Assembly: GCF_008727875.1 (NCBI RefSeq)
Contig: NZ_VTWS01000001.1
Coordinates: 1,054,001 to 1,118,000 of the forward strand
From: Larkinella humicola
Lineage (GTDB): Bacteria; Bacteroidota; Bacteroidia; Cytophagales; Spirosomataceae
DNA length: 64,000 nt
Direction of reading: 5' to 3'
The position numbers and the translations under genes were made by a program. Below are positions 43,789 through 52,416 of this stretch, piece after piece. The notes beneath the pieces are model-generated. The model ran no database searches, had not been told where the DNA came from, and saw only the letters and a list, made by a program, of their open reading frames with translations. Positions within the stretch are counted from its first letter, which is position 1, and every line of letters begins with the position of its first letter.

Positions 43789-45345
43789 TTAGCGCTTTCT
43801 GCCGAAGCGTTTCCAGTAGCCCCCCTCCTGCGGGGGAAAGTAACAATCGGTCGGATTTTTGGGTCCCCGGCGAAAGAGCGGAATGGTGGCCCCGGCATAA
43901 AAATTCGCTCCCCGCGGGTTGCCGATGTTGGCCAGTCCGCCCAGGTGATCGGTGCCGGCAAATACGGGGCCCGCCCGCAGCGCCAGACCAATCGTGGGCA
44001 TCGAATAATTGTCCTGCAAAGCCACCGGCATTGACACCTCGGCCCAGCGGCTCTCCCAGCGCGGAACCACGGCAACCATCGACGGCGTGATGAGCGCGAC
44101 GGCGTTGGAGGGCACCAGACTCTGCGTCCACAAAAGACCGACGTAGAGGTTGTTTTTCACCTGATAATCGGCACTGACATTCAGGGCAGTTGGCAATCCG
44201 GAGCGGTATGAGGTCGTCTTTTCCATCAGCGGAAGCATCAGCGTATTCACAATCCGCTCGTTGATGGCATCGGGCGATTTGATGCCCTGGAACGTGGTAT
44301 TGGTGATCAGTTTGTTGGTTACCGACACCTGGTACAGATTGACCATTTCCGGGTTTTTAAACCGGATGCCCCCCAGGTCGACCAGGGAAGCCGAGATGCG
44401 GTAGAGGTATTTATTTTTGGTCGGATCCCGACGGATTTCCCCCTTTTCCCGGTACGTATACCGGCGGAAGTTAGGACGGTATTCGTAGGTCATTCCGAGG
44501 TCGAAACCCCAGCCCCCACCGGCGGATTGTTTCCCGAAAAGCCAGCCTGGCGAAAAACCCGCCCGCTGAAAGGCAAGCTCGCTGGTGTAGCCATAGACGC
44601 CATCGAACTTGCGGATGCGCAGGGCCTGAAAACCGGAAAGATTGGGATCCCGAACAATCTGGTGCGTACCGTCGTCGACCCGAACGTGGGCATTGTAAAA
44701 TCCTACTTCCCGTTTGACGGTCACCCCCGCTTTCAGAAACTGGTCGTCGTTGTCGAAAATAACCGCTCCGAACGTAGCGGCCAGTTCGCCATAGCCGTTG
44801 ATGTTGGCCATGCCGTGCTGGTTTTCGTTTAGTACCCGCTGAAGCTCCACAATCTGCGTACCGTATAACATCAGCCGGGCAGTGGCCTCCGAGGTGTTCC
44901 GGTAGGTGACGGCCGTTCTGGCCCGCGTCGACAGGGCAATGCCAAACCGGTCGTTCAGGGTGATGAGCGCCGATGGCCCCCGAATTTCGCCCCCAACCGA
45001 CAACCGTTTATCGCGGCCATTCAACTGCTCTTTGAGGTATCCGGTTCGGCCCAGGCTCTTCCCGCGTTCACTCCGGTACTGAGTCGGAATTTGCCCGGTT
45101 ACGTAGCCCACCACCGAAAAAGGGGCTACCCAGCGCACCTGGTTTGTGGAAGCATACAGATCGACGGAGGCCAGATTCAGGTAAAACCGGTATCGGGAAT
45201 CGGCAGCCTCCGACGGATGGCGATAGATGGATTGGGTTCCGCCGTAATTGCTGTTGGCTATTCCCATCAGGTATTGGCTACTGCCCGGAACCGAAATTCC
45301 CAGAATTGCCAACGTTGCGAGTAGTCGACCGTATCTCTCTCTCAT
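43789..45345 (-). CDS. DUF5723-family outer-membrane protein
   Basis: 518 residues with a signal peptide to about residue 24 (GSSQ). Features of DUF5723 include YLMGIANSNYGGTQSIYRHP near the start, LNLASVDLYASTNQ, GYGELAATFGAVIF, FDLGMTYEYRPNF, SASLVDLGGIRFKN and LALRAGPVFAGTDHLGGL. The family is exported and predicted to form an outer-membrane barrel; its role is unknown, though members cluster with type IX and gliding genes in Bacteroidota. It is a single gene; the gap upstream (45346-45562) shows only a TAATTTTG (45505-45512) that may belong to the next gene. Confidence 0.82.
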   Translation of the reverse strand: MRERYGRLLATLAILGISVPGSSQYLMGIANSNYGGTQSIYRHPSEAADSRYRFYLNLASVDLYASTNQVRWVAPFSVVGYVTGQIPTQYRSERGKSLGRTGYLKEQLNGRDKRLSVGGEIRGPSALITLNDRFGIALSTRARTAVTYRNTSEATARLMLYGTQIVELQRVLNENQHGMANINGYGELAATFGAVIFDNDDQFLKAGVTVKREVGFYNAHVRVDDGTHQIVRDPNLSGFQALRIRKFDGVYGYTSELAFQRAGFSPGWLFGKQSAGGGWGFDLGMTYEYRPNFRRYTYREKGEIRRDPTKNKYLYRISASLVDLGGIRFKNPEMVNLYQVSVTNKLITNTTFQGIKSPDAINERIVNTLMLPLMEKTTSYRSGLPTALNVSADYQVKNNLYVGLLWTQSLVPSNAVALITPSMVAVVPRWESRWAEVSMPVALQDNYSMPTIGLALRAGPVFAGTDHLGGLANIGNPRGANFYAGATIPLFRRGPKNPTDCYFPPQEGGYWKRFGRKR

Positions 45346-45562
45346 TCAACTAGTAATAGACATGATTCAAACTTTTTATGCGTTGTTGAGCCTTTAAAGA
45401 TACAGGATGTTTACGGAAATGAAGAGACAGTTACTGAACGGTAAATCCAAAATCGATTCACCGAAATAAATAATAAACTATCTCCTTCCAACGCCAACCA
45501 TATATAATTTTGTATATTATTGCAATTTTAAGGGTTTATTCGCCAAAATCACCAGCCCACCT

Positions 45563-47047
45563 ATGCAATTTCAATCGCAGTCACAAGGAAACCAAACACA
45601 GTCGCAAGCCCAGGGGAATTCTTTCTCATTTACTGACTATCAGACGGATAATTTTTTTGATGAAATGTTTACGGCCGACGGCCAGGTTCGCTCCGGCTAC
45701 GAACAGTTTAAACAGCGGGTGGAGCAGTTGAGTCGTGAAGATGTCATTTCCCGTCAGCATGCCGCCGAACGGGCGCTGATGTCGATGGGGATTACTTTCA
45801 ACGTCTATTCGGAAGGCGAAGGAACCGAACGGATCATGCCCATCGACATCATTCCGCGCGTGATTCCGTCGGAAGAATGGAACCGGGTGGAACGCGGGTT
45901 GATTCAGCGCATTCAGGCAATTAACATGTTCATCCATGACGTTTACAACGATCAGCACATTCTGAACGACAACGTGGTGCCGCGCGACCTGATTGAGTCG
46001 AGTAAGTGTTTTCTCCCGGCCTGCATGGGCCTCAAACCGCCGAAAGACATCTGGTGCCACATTACCGGAACCGACCTGATTCGGGGCGAAGACGGGGAGT
46101 TTATGGTGCTGGAGGATAATCTGCGCTGTCCGTCGGGCGTGTCGTACATGCTCGAAAACCGCGAGTTGTCGAAGCAGACGTTTCCCGAAGTGCTGGCCCG
46201 CACGGGCGTTCGGCCGGTTTCCGATTATCCGACCCGCCTGCTGCAATTGCTGCAACACATTGCCGACCGGCCCGATCCTACGGTGGTGGTGCTCACCCCC
46301 GGTATTTATAATTCCGCGTATTTCGAGCATTCGTACCTGGCTCAGCAAATGGGCGTTGAACTGGTCGACTCCCGCGATCTGGTCGTTTCGGGCGGTTACG
46401 TCAAGATGCGCACCACCAAGGGTTTCCAGACGGTGGATGTGATTTACCGCCGGATCGACGATACGTTCCTGGACCCGCACGTTTTCAATCCGGAATCGCT
46501 GATTGGCATACCGGGCATCTTCGAAGTGTACAAGAAAGGACGGGTGGCGCTGGCCAATGCACCCGGCACGGGCGTGGCTGATGACAAGGTGATTTACGCG
46601 TATGTGCCACGCATCATCAAATACTACCTGGGCGAAGAAGCCATCATTCCGAATGTGAAAACCTACATTTGCCGGGAGGAGGAAGATTGCAAATACGTCA
46701 TGGAAAACATCGAACAACTGGTGGTGAAAGAAGCCAACGAGGCCGGTGGCTACGGCATGTTGATAGGACCGAAAGCGACGAAAGCCGACCACAAACTGTT
46801 CCGGAAAAAGATCAAGGAAAACCCCCGCAACTACATTGCCCAGCCGACGATTTCGCTTTCCCGCGTTCCGACCATCGTCGGCGACCACACGGAAGGCCGC
46901 CACGTCGATTTCCGACCCTACATCCTCTACGGAGACGGCATCAATGTGATTCCCGGCGGACTGACCCGTGTGGCCCTGCGCAAAGGTTCGCTGGTGGTCA
47001 ACTCGTCGCAGGGCGGGGGTGGAAAGGATACGTGGGTGTTGTATTAG
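45563..47047 (+). CDS. Circularly permuted ATP-grasp type 2 protein
   Basis: 494 residues. After a Gln/Ser-rich N-terminus (MQFQSQSQGNQTQSQAQGNS) comes the permuted ATP-grasp body: YNDQHILNDNVVPRDLIESS, FMVLEDNLRCPSGVSYMLEN, VVLTPGIYNSAYFEHSYLAQ, GYVKMRTTKGFQTVDVIYRR, VKEANEAGGYGMLIGPKA and the C-terminal GLTRVALRKGSLVVNSSQGG. The pieces EDNLRCPSG and KEANEAGGYGM are hallmarks. ATP-grasp enzymes join a carboxylate and an amine or thiol using ATP; these members are often found with alpha-E and transglutaminase-like genes and may form peptide-like products. Such partners are absent here; a glycosyltransferase follows. Confidence 0.94.
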   Translation: MQFQSQSQGNQTQSQAQGNSFSFTDYQTDNFFDEMFTADGQVRSGYEQFKQRVEQLSREDVISRQHAAERALMSMGITFNVYSEGEGTERIMPIDIIPRVIPSEEWNRVERGLIQRIQAINMFIHDVYNDQHILNDNVVPRDLIESSKCFLPACMGLKPPKDIWCHITGTDLIRGEDGEFMVLEDNLRCPSGVSYMLENRELSKQTFPEVLARTGVRPVSDYPTRLLQLLQHIADRPDPTVVVLTPGIYNSAYFEHSYLAQQMGVELVDSRDLVVSGGYVKMRTTKGFQTVDVIYRRIDDTFLDPHVFNPESLIGIPGIFEVYKKGRVALANAPGTGVADDKVIYAYVPRIIKYYLGEEAIIPNVKTYICREEEDCKYVMENIEQLVVKEANEAGGYGMLIGPKATKADHKLFRKKIKENPRNYIAQPTISLSRVPTIVGDHTEGRHVDFRPYILYGDGINVIPGGLTRVALRKGSLVVNSSQGGGGKDTWVLY

Positions 47048-47060
47048 ACCCGTATAAACC

Positions 47061-47142
47061 GGTAAGCGTTGTACGGTAAGAATGCGGGGTTTACGGACAA
47101 TTACGTCAGCTAACTCATCACTCTTACCGCATAACTCTTACC
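47061..47142. repeat. Heptad-repeat hairpin (imperfect)
   Basis: Arms 47061-47084 and 47119-47142 pair over 24 bases with four mismatches. On the minus strand the right arm reads GGTAAGA, GTTATGC, GGTAAGA, GTGATGA and then GTTAGCTGACGT, a close variant of the shared core. It follows the ATP-grasp stop by 13 bases; the right arm end forms part of a TACCTTTG element. Confidence 0.75.
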
Positions 47143-47146
47143 TTTG
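47139..47146 (+). promoter_or_regulatory. Promoter -7-like element made partly of hairpin arm
   Basis: TACCTTTG at 47139-47146 is a full match to TAnnTTTG and lies only 8 bases before the glycosyltransferase ATG at 47155. Its first half is the end of the hairpin arm. No TTTG lies at the expected distance upstream. Confidence 0.35.
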
Positions 47147-47154
47147 CATGCTGT

Positions 47155-48150
47155 ATGCAAGCACCTACGACGCCCGCTCTCTCTATCATTCTGGTTAATT
47201 ACAAAACCCCGCATCTCATTGTCGATTGCCTTCATTCGGTTGAAAAACACACTTCCGGACTCACCTACGAGGTTCTGGTCGTCAACAATGATCCGGACCC
47301 TTCCGGTCGGGCGGTTGTTTTGAATGCTTTTCCCAACACCCGCTGGATTGAAATGGGGTACAACGCCGGTTTCTCCCGCGCCAACAACCGGGGTATTACC
47401 GAGTCGGCCGGTCGCCTGGTGCTGCTGCTGAATTCGGATACGCTGTTGATCGACAACGTGCTGAAACGCTGTGCCGACCTGCTCGACAACCGCCCGGAAG
47501 TGGCTGCCGTTGGCCCCATGCAGATCACGCGCGACGGCCAGGTTCATACCGAAGCCTATGACGGTTTTTCCCAACTGCGCCGGTATTTTTACATTGTCCC
47601 CGGTTCCGGTTTTTTCAAAAAATTGCTACACCGTCTGCTGCCCGACAACCACTATACGGATCCCAACGAGGTGGACTGGCTCATCGGCTCGTTTATCATG
47701 ACCCGCCGGGAAACGATTCAGAAAGCCGGGATGCTGGATGACAACTTTTTCATGTATGCCGAAGACGTGGAATGGTGTTACCGGCTGGGCAAACAGGGCA
47801 AAATGCTGCTCCTCCGCGATGCTTTCTACATTCACCTCGAATACGGCAGCAGCACCGATTATCAGGAACGGAAGGTGACGCACATCAACCGATTCAAACC
47901 GCAAATGCACGTTTCCAACCTGCTCTGGGTGCGGAAACAATACGGCGTAGGTGCTTACCTGCTCTTGATTCTGCACTACTTAACCCTAATCCCCGTGATT
48001 TTTGGCTGGAAAATCAGCGTTAACCTCCTCAAGTTGCGTCACCCTTTTTCGGAGTTGGAAAACCAGCGGGAATTTGCCCGGCACGTTGGTATTTTCCTGC
48101 GTTTTTTCTGGAAAACCCTCCTGAACCGAAAGGGATTTTATAAAATTTAA
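47155..48150 (+). CDS. Family 2 glycosyltransferase (rhamnosyltransferase-like)
   Basis: 331 residues. GT-A features are SIILVNYKTPHLIVDCLHSV at the N-terminus, VLVVNNDPDPSG, MGYNAGFSRANNRGI and the LLLNSDTLL motif that would place sugar-nucleotide/metal, then VDWLIGSFIMTRRETI and FFMYAEDVEWCYRLGKQG. The closest style is WbbL-like rhamnosyltransferases. A hydrophobic C-terminal helix pair (about 270-300) suggests membrane association. It probably adds a sugar to a surface glycan or lipid-linked acceptor; donor and acceptor cannot be read. It follows the ATP-grasp gene by 107 bases. Confidence 0.92.
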   Translation: MQAPTTPALSIILVNYKTPHLIVDCLHSVEKHTSGLTYEVLVVNNDPDPSGRAVVLNAFPNTRWIEMGYNAGFSRANNRGITESAGRLVLLLNSDTLLIDNVLKRCADLLDNRPEVAAVGPMQITRDGQVHTEAYDGFSQLRRYFYIVPGSGFFKKLLHRLLPDNHYTDPNEVDWLIGSFIMTRRETIQKAGMLDDNFFMYAEDVEWCYRLGKQGKMLLLRDAFYIHLEYGSSTDYQERKVTHINRFKPQMHVSNLLWVRKQYGVGAYLLLILHYLTLIPVIFGWKISVNLLKLRHPFSELENQREFARHVGIFLRFFWKTLLNRKGFYKI

Positions 48151-48226
48151 ATGCCCTTCAATCGCTTGAAGGAGACTTTAGCCTTCCTTCGTGGTGGTGT
48201 TCAGGTGCCCTTCAGGGGATTTAAGG
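48151..48226. repeat. Degenerate inverted repeat of the CCCCTAAATCCCC family
   Basis: GCCCTTCAATCGCTTGAAGG on the left and GCCCTTCAGGGGATTTAAGG on the right resemble, with mismatches, the arms at 20889 and 63452. The gap between the glycosyltransferase and the type B gene (48151-48351) holds nothing else I can name. Confidence 0.4.
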
Positions 48227-48351
48227 TGACAGCGATTCCATCGAATCCGTCAACTCCCAAACTTTATTGCTATAATTGTCCCCGGTGGCCGAAAACCGTA
48301 TACACAACCCATGCAATTGTACGTTCTTGTAGGTATAGAAATTAATTGGTT

Positions 48352-51255
48352 ATGAAAACATATTTCCTCACGTTTTTGTGGGTCTTGTTGCTGGGCATCC
48401 TGGCAATCTCTGAAACGCAGGCCACGCACTTACGGGCCGGCGAAATTACCACCCGCCGTATTTCCAGTACCTCCCTGACGTATGAAGTTACGATGACCAC
48501 CTACCACGACGAAATCGGGGGACGAACGGCCAGTGACCAGCAGGACCCGTCTTATTTCTGTTTTGGGATTGGACAGGCCGTAGCGGTGAAACGGGCTAGT
48601 CGGATCGTCATCAACCGGGCCACGACGGCCAACACGTACGTCGCTACGTATACCTATCCGGGACCCGGCATCTACCGGATTACCTGTACGATTACCAACC
48701 GGAACGAAAACGTCCGCAACATCCCAACCTCCATTCAAACCAGTTTTCAGCTCCAGACCACCATCGTGGTCAATGCCGCCCTTGGTTTGAACAGCACCCC
48801 GGTTTTGCTGAATCCACCGTTGGATTCGGCCCGGGTGGGACAGAAATGGTGCCACAATCCGGCGGCTTTCGATGCCGATGGCGATAGTCTGGCGTACCGC
48901 CTGTATGTACCGTCCGGCAAAATTGCCGACGAACAAGGCAACTGTACGTTACGGTCGGTAGCCGGCTATTCAGATCCTACGTTGATTGGCGTCAATCGAA
49001 TAAACGAGGCCGGCACGGGACCGGCGACCCTCACAGTCAATGCCATCACCGGCGACGTTTGCTGGGATGCTCCCGCCGAAATCGGCCAGTACAACATTGC
49101 TTTCATTGTGGAAGAATGGCGCGACGGTGTCAAAATCGGGGAAATTATCCGTGATATGCAGATTATCGTTACCGCATCGCCCAATAAACGACCAGCGATT
49201 GTGGTTCCCGCCGACATTTGCGTGGAAGCCGGAACCCTGATCCAACAAACGATCACGGCCACCGATCCCGACGGAAACCGGGTAGAATTGTCCGGGTATG
49301 GCGGGCCGTTCAATGTGGGCCCCGATGGTCGGCCATATCTGGCTCCCGATGGTCAAACCCGGATTAACATCATCGCCCCGGCTTTTGCCACATTCTCTCC
49401 GACAACGGCCCAGAATACCCCGGCTTCCGGCACCTTCCGCTGGCAGACCAACTGCGCCCACGTCCGGGCCGAACCGTACGATGTCATCTTCCGGGTGGTC
49501 GATTTACCCCGGGGAAGCGGGCAAACCCAGTTGGCCACCCTCGAATCGTTCCGGATCAAGATCTATGCGCCCAAACCGCAGGGGCTCACTGCCCGGCCAG
49601 CCGCCGATGCTGCCGGACGAGCCATCATACTCAATTGGGCCGCCTATGCCTGCGGGGTTTCTTCCCTGCCCTCCGGCACACAAATGGTCATCTACCGCAA
49701 GGAAGGCTGTGAGAATGTCGCTTTAGACCCGTGTATCAATCCGGGTTTGGCTCCCTCGACCGGTTATGTAGAAGTTGGTAAAGTTCCCATTAGCCAAACT
49801 ACGTATACCGATAATAACAACAATCAGGGCCTGAAACGGGGAGTACAATACAGCTACCGGATTGTGGTCATGCTGCCATCACCAACCTACGGACAAAGCG
49901 TGGTTTCCGATCAGGTTTGTGTGAATTTACCCCAGCAGGTGCCGCTGATTACCCACGTCACCGTCGACAGTACGTTCGACACCCGGGGCGTCATCACCGT
50001 CCGCTGGACCCGCCCTCCCGGCATCAATCCCAACGACGGCACCGGCCCGTTCCAATACCGCCTGTTCCGGGCTGACGGCCTTACCGGCACCAACTTTACC
50101 CAGATTGCGGCCATTAGCACCACACTGCAACCCACGGTTGCGGATACGGTTTATACCGATCGTGGCATCAATACCGTAGCCAACGCCTACCGGTATCGCA
50201 TTGAATTTTACTTCACCGATCCCGGTTCGGGTCAGTTGCAACGGCTCGATGTGACCGATAACGCCAGTTCGGTCCGGCTCACGGCGACTCCCGGCGTCAG
50301 ACGCGTCCAGCTCAACTGGCAGGCCAATGTACCCTGGAGTAATGACAACAAACAACACCGGGTGTATCGCAGCAAAACCGGCCCAAACGGCCCATTCAAC
50401 CTGGTGGCAGTCGTCCCCGTCACAACGGCCAATACGTATGCCTACCTCGACCAGGGAGCCGATACGTTCGCGGGCGATGGCGTTCAACCGGTCACCATGT
50501 CGGTGGATAGCAGCTATTGCTACCGGGTCGAAACCGTCGGGCAATATGCCGCCCCGCTCACAACGATTCTGCTGAACAATTTCTCGCAGGGCATTTGTGC
50601 GTCGCCGATCGACACCACCCGACCGTGCCCCCCCCGACTGGCCGTTGATACTCTCAATTGTTCCACGTTAACGCCGGAAGCGTTCTGTAATCAGACGACA
50701 TTTGCCAATACCCTAACATGGCAAAACCCGACCACGGGCGATTGCGACCGCAACATTGTGAAATACCGCATTTACTACAGCCCGTGTGAAGGCCAGGATC
50801 TCGTCCTGATCGACTCCGTCAGTGCCCCTCAACTCACGTATCGCCATCAGAATCTGACCTCGTTTGCGGGCTGTTACGAAGTTCGGGCGGTAAGTCGGAG
50901 TGGTCGGGAAAGCGCGGCTTCCAACCGGGTTTGCAAGGACAATTGCCCGTATCTGATGATGCCAAATGTGTTTACGCCCAATGGCGACGGCAAAAATGAC
51001 GTTTTTCAGCCCGCCCAATGCCCCCGGTTTGTCGAGTCGGCGGAATTGACGGTGGTCAACCGCTGGGGGGTCAAAGTCTACCAGAGCAACGACCTCTCCC
51101 TCCGCTGGAACGGCAAGAACAACCAGGGAAAAGACGTGCCGGGTGGCGTTTATCTGTATCAGGTGACCGTCAAATACAAGCGACTGAATTGTGCCGCCCC
51201 CGCCGAAATTGTCAAAGGCTGGGTTGAACTGTTGCGCGAATCAGGGGCAAATTAA
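48352..51255 (+). CDS. Large secreted protein with gliding-motility (type B) C-terminal sorting domain
   Basis: 967 residues from MKTYFLTFLW with a signal peptide (to about 25, ETQA); a TTG at 48346 is in frame but redundant. The body is beta-rich: a cadherin/PKD-like front (HLRAGEITTRRISSTSLTYE), then fibronectin-like repeats with GVQYSYRIVVMLP, ANAYRYRIEFYFT and SYCYRVETVGQYA. The C-terminus has the gliding-motility-associated/type B signature: PNVFTPNGDGKNDVFQP, TVVNRWGVKVYQS, WNGKNNQGKDVPGGVYLYQV. It is exported by Sec and then by the type IX system, so the PorQ gene in the same window fits. It is likely an adhesin or surface scaffold. Confidence 0.94.
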   Translation: MKTYFLTFLWVLLLGILAISETQATHLRAGEITTRRISSTSLTYEVTMTTYHDEIGGRTASDQQDPSYFCFGIGQAVAVKRASRIVINRATTANTYVATYTYPGPGIYRITCTITNRNENVRNIPTSIQTSFQLQTTIVVNAALGLNSTPVLLNPPLDSARVGQKWCHNPAAFDADGDSLAYRLYVPSGKIADEQGNCTLRSVAGYSDPTLIGVNRINEAGTGPATLTVNAITGDVCWDAPAEIGQYNIAFIVEEWRDGVKIGEIIRDMQIIVTASPNKRPAIVVPADICVEAGTLIQQTITATDPDGNRVELSGYGGPFNVGPDGRPYLAPDGQTRINIIAPAFATFSPTTAQNTPASGTFRWQTNCAHVRAEPYDVIFRVVDLPRGSGQTQLATLESFRIKIYAPKPQGLTARPAADAAGRAIILNWAAYACGVSSLPSGTQMVIYRKEGCENVALDPCINPGLAPSTGYVEVGKVPISQTTYTDNNNNQGLKRGVQYSYRIVVMLPSPTYGQSVVSDQVCVNLPQQVPLITHVTVDSTFDTRGVITVRWTRPPGINPNDGTGPFQYRLFRADGLTGTNFTQIAAISTTLQPTVADTVYTDRGINTVANAYRYRIEFYFTDPGSGQLQRLDVTDNASSVRLTATPGVRRVQLNWQANVPWSNDNKQHRVYRSKTGPNGPFNLVAVVPVTTANTYAYLDQGADTFAGDGVQPVTMSVDSSYCYRVETVGQYAAPLTTILLNNFSQGICASPIDTTRPCPPRLAVDTLNCSTLTPEAFCNQTTFANTLTWQNPTTGDCDRNIVKYRIYYSPCEGQDLVLIDSVSAPQLTYRHQNLTSFAGCYEVRAVSRSGRESAASNRVCKDNCPYLMMPNVFTPNGDGKNDVFQPAQCPRFVESAELTVVNRWGVKVYQSNDLSLRWNGKNNQGKDVPGGVYLYQVTVKYKRLNCAAPAEIVKGWVELLRESGAN

Positions 51256-51264
51256 TGGCGGATT

Positions 51265-51328
51265 GAGGGTTGACGATTGACGGTTGACCATGGACGATTC
51301 CATGGTCAACCGTCAATCGTCAACCCTC
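51265..51328. repeat. Heptad-repeat hairpin (29-bp perfect arms)
   Basis: Arms 51265-51293 and 51300-51328 are exact reverse complements with a 6-base loop (ACGATT). Arm units are GGTTGAC, GATTGAC, GGTTGAC, CATGGAC. It starts 10 bases after the type B gene stop and ends 19 bases before the next ATG. Confidence 0.92.
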
Positions 51329-51347
51329 TTTCATCTACACAAACTTT

Positions 51348-51587
51348 ATGTGGTATTTCACCATTCGGAAGAACGATTTATCCAACCCGCAATACCAGTT
51401 GCTGCAACAGAAAGCGGTTTCGACGGAGGTTGAGCTTTTTAACGAACCGTATGAAAATCTCTGTTTGTTCGAAGTGGACGGGACAAACTACCGGCATTTT
51501 GTGGATGCCCTGGATTTGGAAGGGTTGGACTATGAGGTGGTCAGCGAGCGCCCCACCCGAACGCAATTACTGGATAAGTTGCGGTAA
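51348..51587 (+). CDS. Small conserved-looking hypothetical protein
   Basis: 79 residues (MWYFTIRKNDLSNPQYQLLQ onwards), acidic, no signal or TM. It has an alpha/beta look (VELFNEPYENLCLFEVDGTN, FVDALDLEGLDYEVVSERP), compatible with a small regulatory or binding fold. I cannot name a family. Codon use matches the neighbours, its stop is embedded in a stem-loop (51580-51611), and the preceding hairpin gives it its own unit, all favouring a real gene. Confidence 0.65.
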   Translation: MWYFTIRKNDLSNPQYQLLQQKAVSTEVELFNEPYENLCLFEVDGTNYRHFVDALDLEGLDYEVVSERPTRTQLLDKLR

Positions 51588-51611
51588 GCGGTTGGGGAGT
51601 CGCTTACCGCA
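51580..51611. terminator. Stem-loop overlapping a stop codon between convergent genes
   Basis: TGCGGTAAGCG (51580-51590) pairs with CGCTTACCGCA (51601-51611) around a 10-base loop. The left arm contains the TAA stop of the small gene; the opposing yebC gene ends at 51623. The T tract is short. Confidence 0.65.
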
Positions 51612-51622
51612 GCACGTTTTGA

Positions 51623-52336
51623 TTACCGCATGTTGTGGAAGACGTTCAGTACATCTTCATCTTCTTCGATCTTTTCCAGCAGTTTTTCCAGATCGGCGGA
51701 TTCTTCCTCGGTCAGTTCCTTGGTATCGTTTGGAATGCGTTCGAATTCCGCTTGTTTGAGTTCATATCCCTTTTCTTCCAGGTGCTTCTGTATTGCCCCG
51801 AAAGCCGTGAATTCGCCGTAGATCACAATCTGCTCAGCTTCTTCGTCCAGTGAAATTTCGTCTGCGCCAAAGTCGATCATTTCCAGTTCCAGTTCATCCA
51901 GATCGATGGTACCGGCCGGAATGCGGAAGACGGATTTCCGGTCGAACATAAAGTCGAGCATCCCGGAAGTTCCGAGGGCACCCCCGCATTTGCTGAAGTA
52001 ACTCCGCAGGTTGGCCACCGTCCGGTTGATGTTGTCCGTAGCGGTTTCTACCACGATGGCGATGCCGTGTGGGCCGTAGCCTTCGTAGGTGATTTCTTTA
52101 TAATCTTCCTGTTCTTTCGAAACCGCCCGTTTGATCGCCCGATCGACGTTCTCTTTCGGCATGTTGGCGGCCCGGGCATTCTGGATGATGGCCCGTAGTC
52201 GTCCGTTCGTTGTCGGATCAGGGCCACCACTTTTCACGGCGAGGGCAATGTCTTTCCCAATTTTGGTGAAGGTTTTGGCCATCATCCCCCACCGCTTGAA
52301 TTTTCTGGCTTTCCGGTATTCGTATGCGCGTCCCAT
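51623..52336 (-). CDS. yebC: YebC/PmpR family protein
   Basis: 237 residues, full length. Family marks are WGMMAKTFTKIGKDIALAVK, GRLRAIIQNARAANMPKENV, ITYEGYGPHGIAIVVETATD, NRTVANLRSYFSKCGGALG and GTSGMLDFMFDRKSVF. YebC/TACO1 proteins assist translation at difficult (proline-rich) stretches and are also described as transcription regulators; both views exist. N-terminal MGRAYEYRKARKFKRW is the Bacteroidota variant. It lies 77 bases after lysA in the same direction, with a heptad hairpin between the two. Confidence 0.95.
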   Translation of the reverse strand: MGRAYEYRKARKFKRWGMMAKTFTKIGKDIALAVKSGGPDPTTNGRLRAIIQNARAANMPKENVDRAIKRAVSKEQEDYKEITYEGYGPHGIAIVVETATDNINRTVANLRSYFSKCGGALGTSGMLDFMFDRKSVFRIPAGTIDLDELELEMIDFGADEISLDEEAEQIVIYGEFTAFGAIQKHLEEKGYELKQAEFERIPNDTKELTEEESADLEKLLEKIEEDEDVLNVFHNMR

Positions 52337-52353
52337 CGTAAAGAGTGATGAGC

Positions 52354-52416
52354 TAAGAGTTAAGAGTTAAGAGTTGGCTGACGCATTAACTCTTAACTCT
52401 TAACTCTTAACTCTTA
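52354..52416. repeat. Heptad-repeat hairpin overlapping the lysA stop
   Basis: Left arm 52354-52375 (three AGAGTTA-type units) pairs exactly over 22 bases with 52388-52409; the right side has a further unit to 52416. The left arm runs into GTTGGCTGACGC, the shared core, at 52373-52384. The right end includes the TAA of lysA (52414-52416). Block 52363-52384 is identical to the reverse complement of 62347-62368. Confidence 0.92.

Noticed and set aside
45626-46903. A 425-codon open frame antisense to the ATP-grasp gene
   Set aside because: Its composition is typical of reverse-frame shadow (many His, Phe, Arg, Val), and the plus strand carries the conserved enzyme.
48151-48345. Short frame beginning at the glycosyltransferase stop
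   Set aside because: It is made of a degenerate inverted repeat and AT-rich leader; the protein has no plausible fold or conserved pattern.
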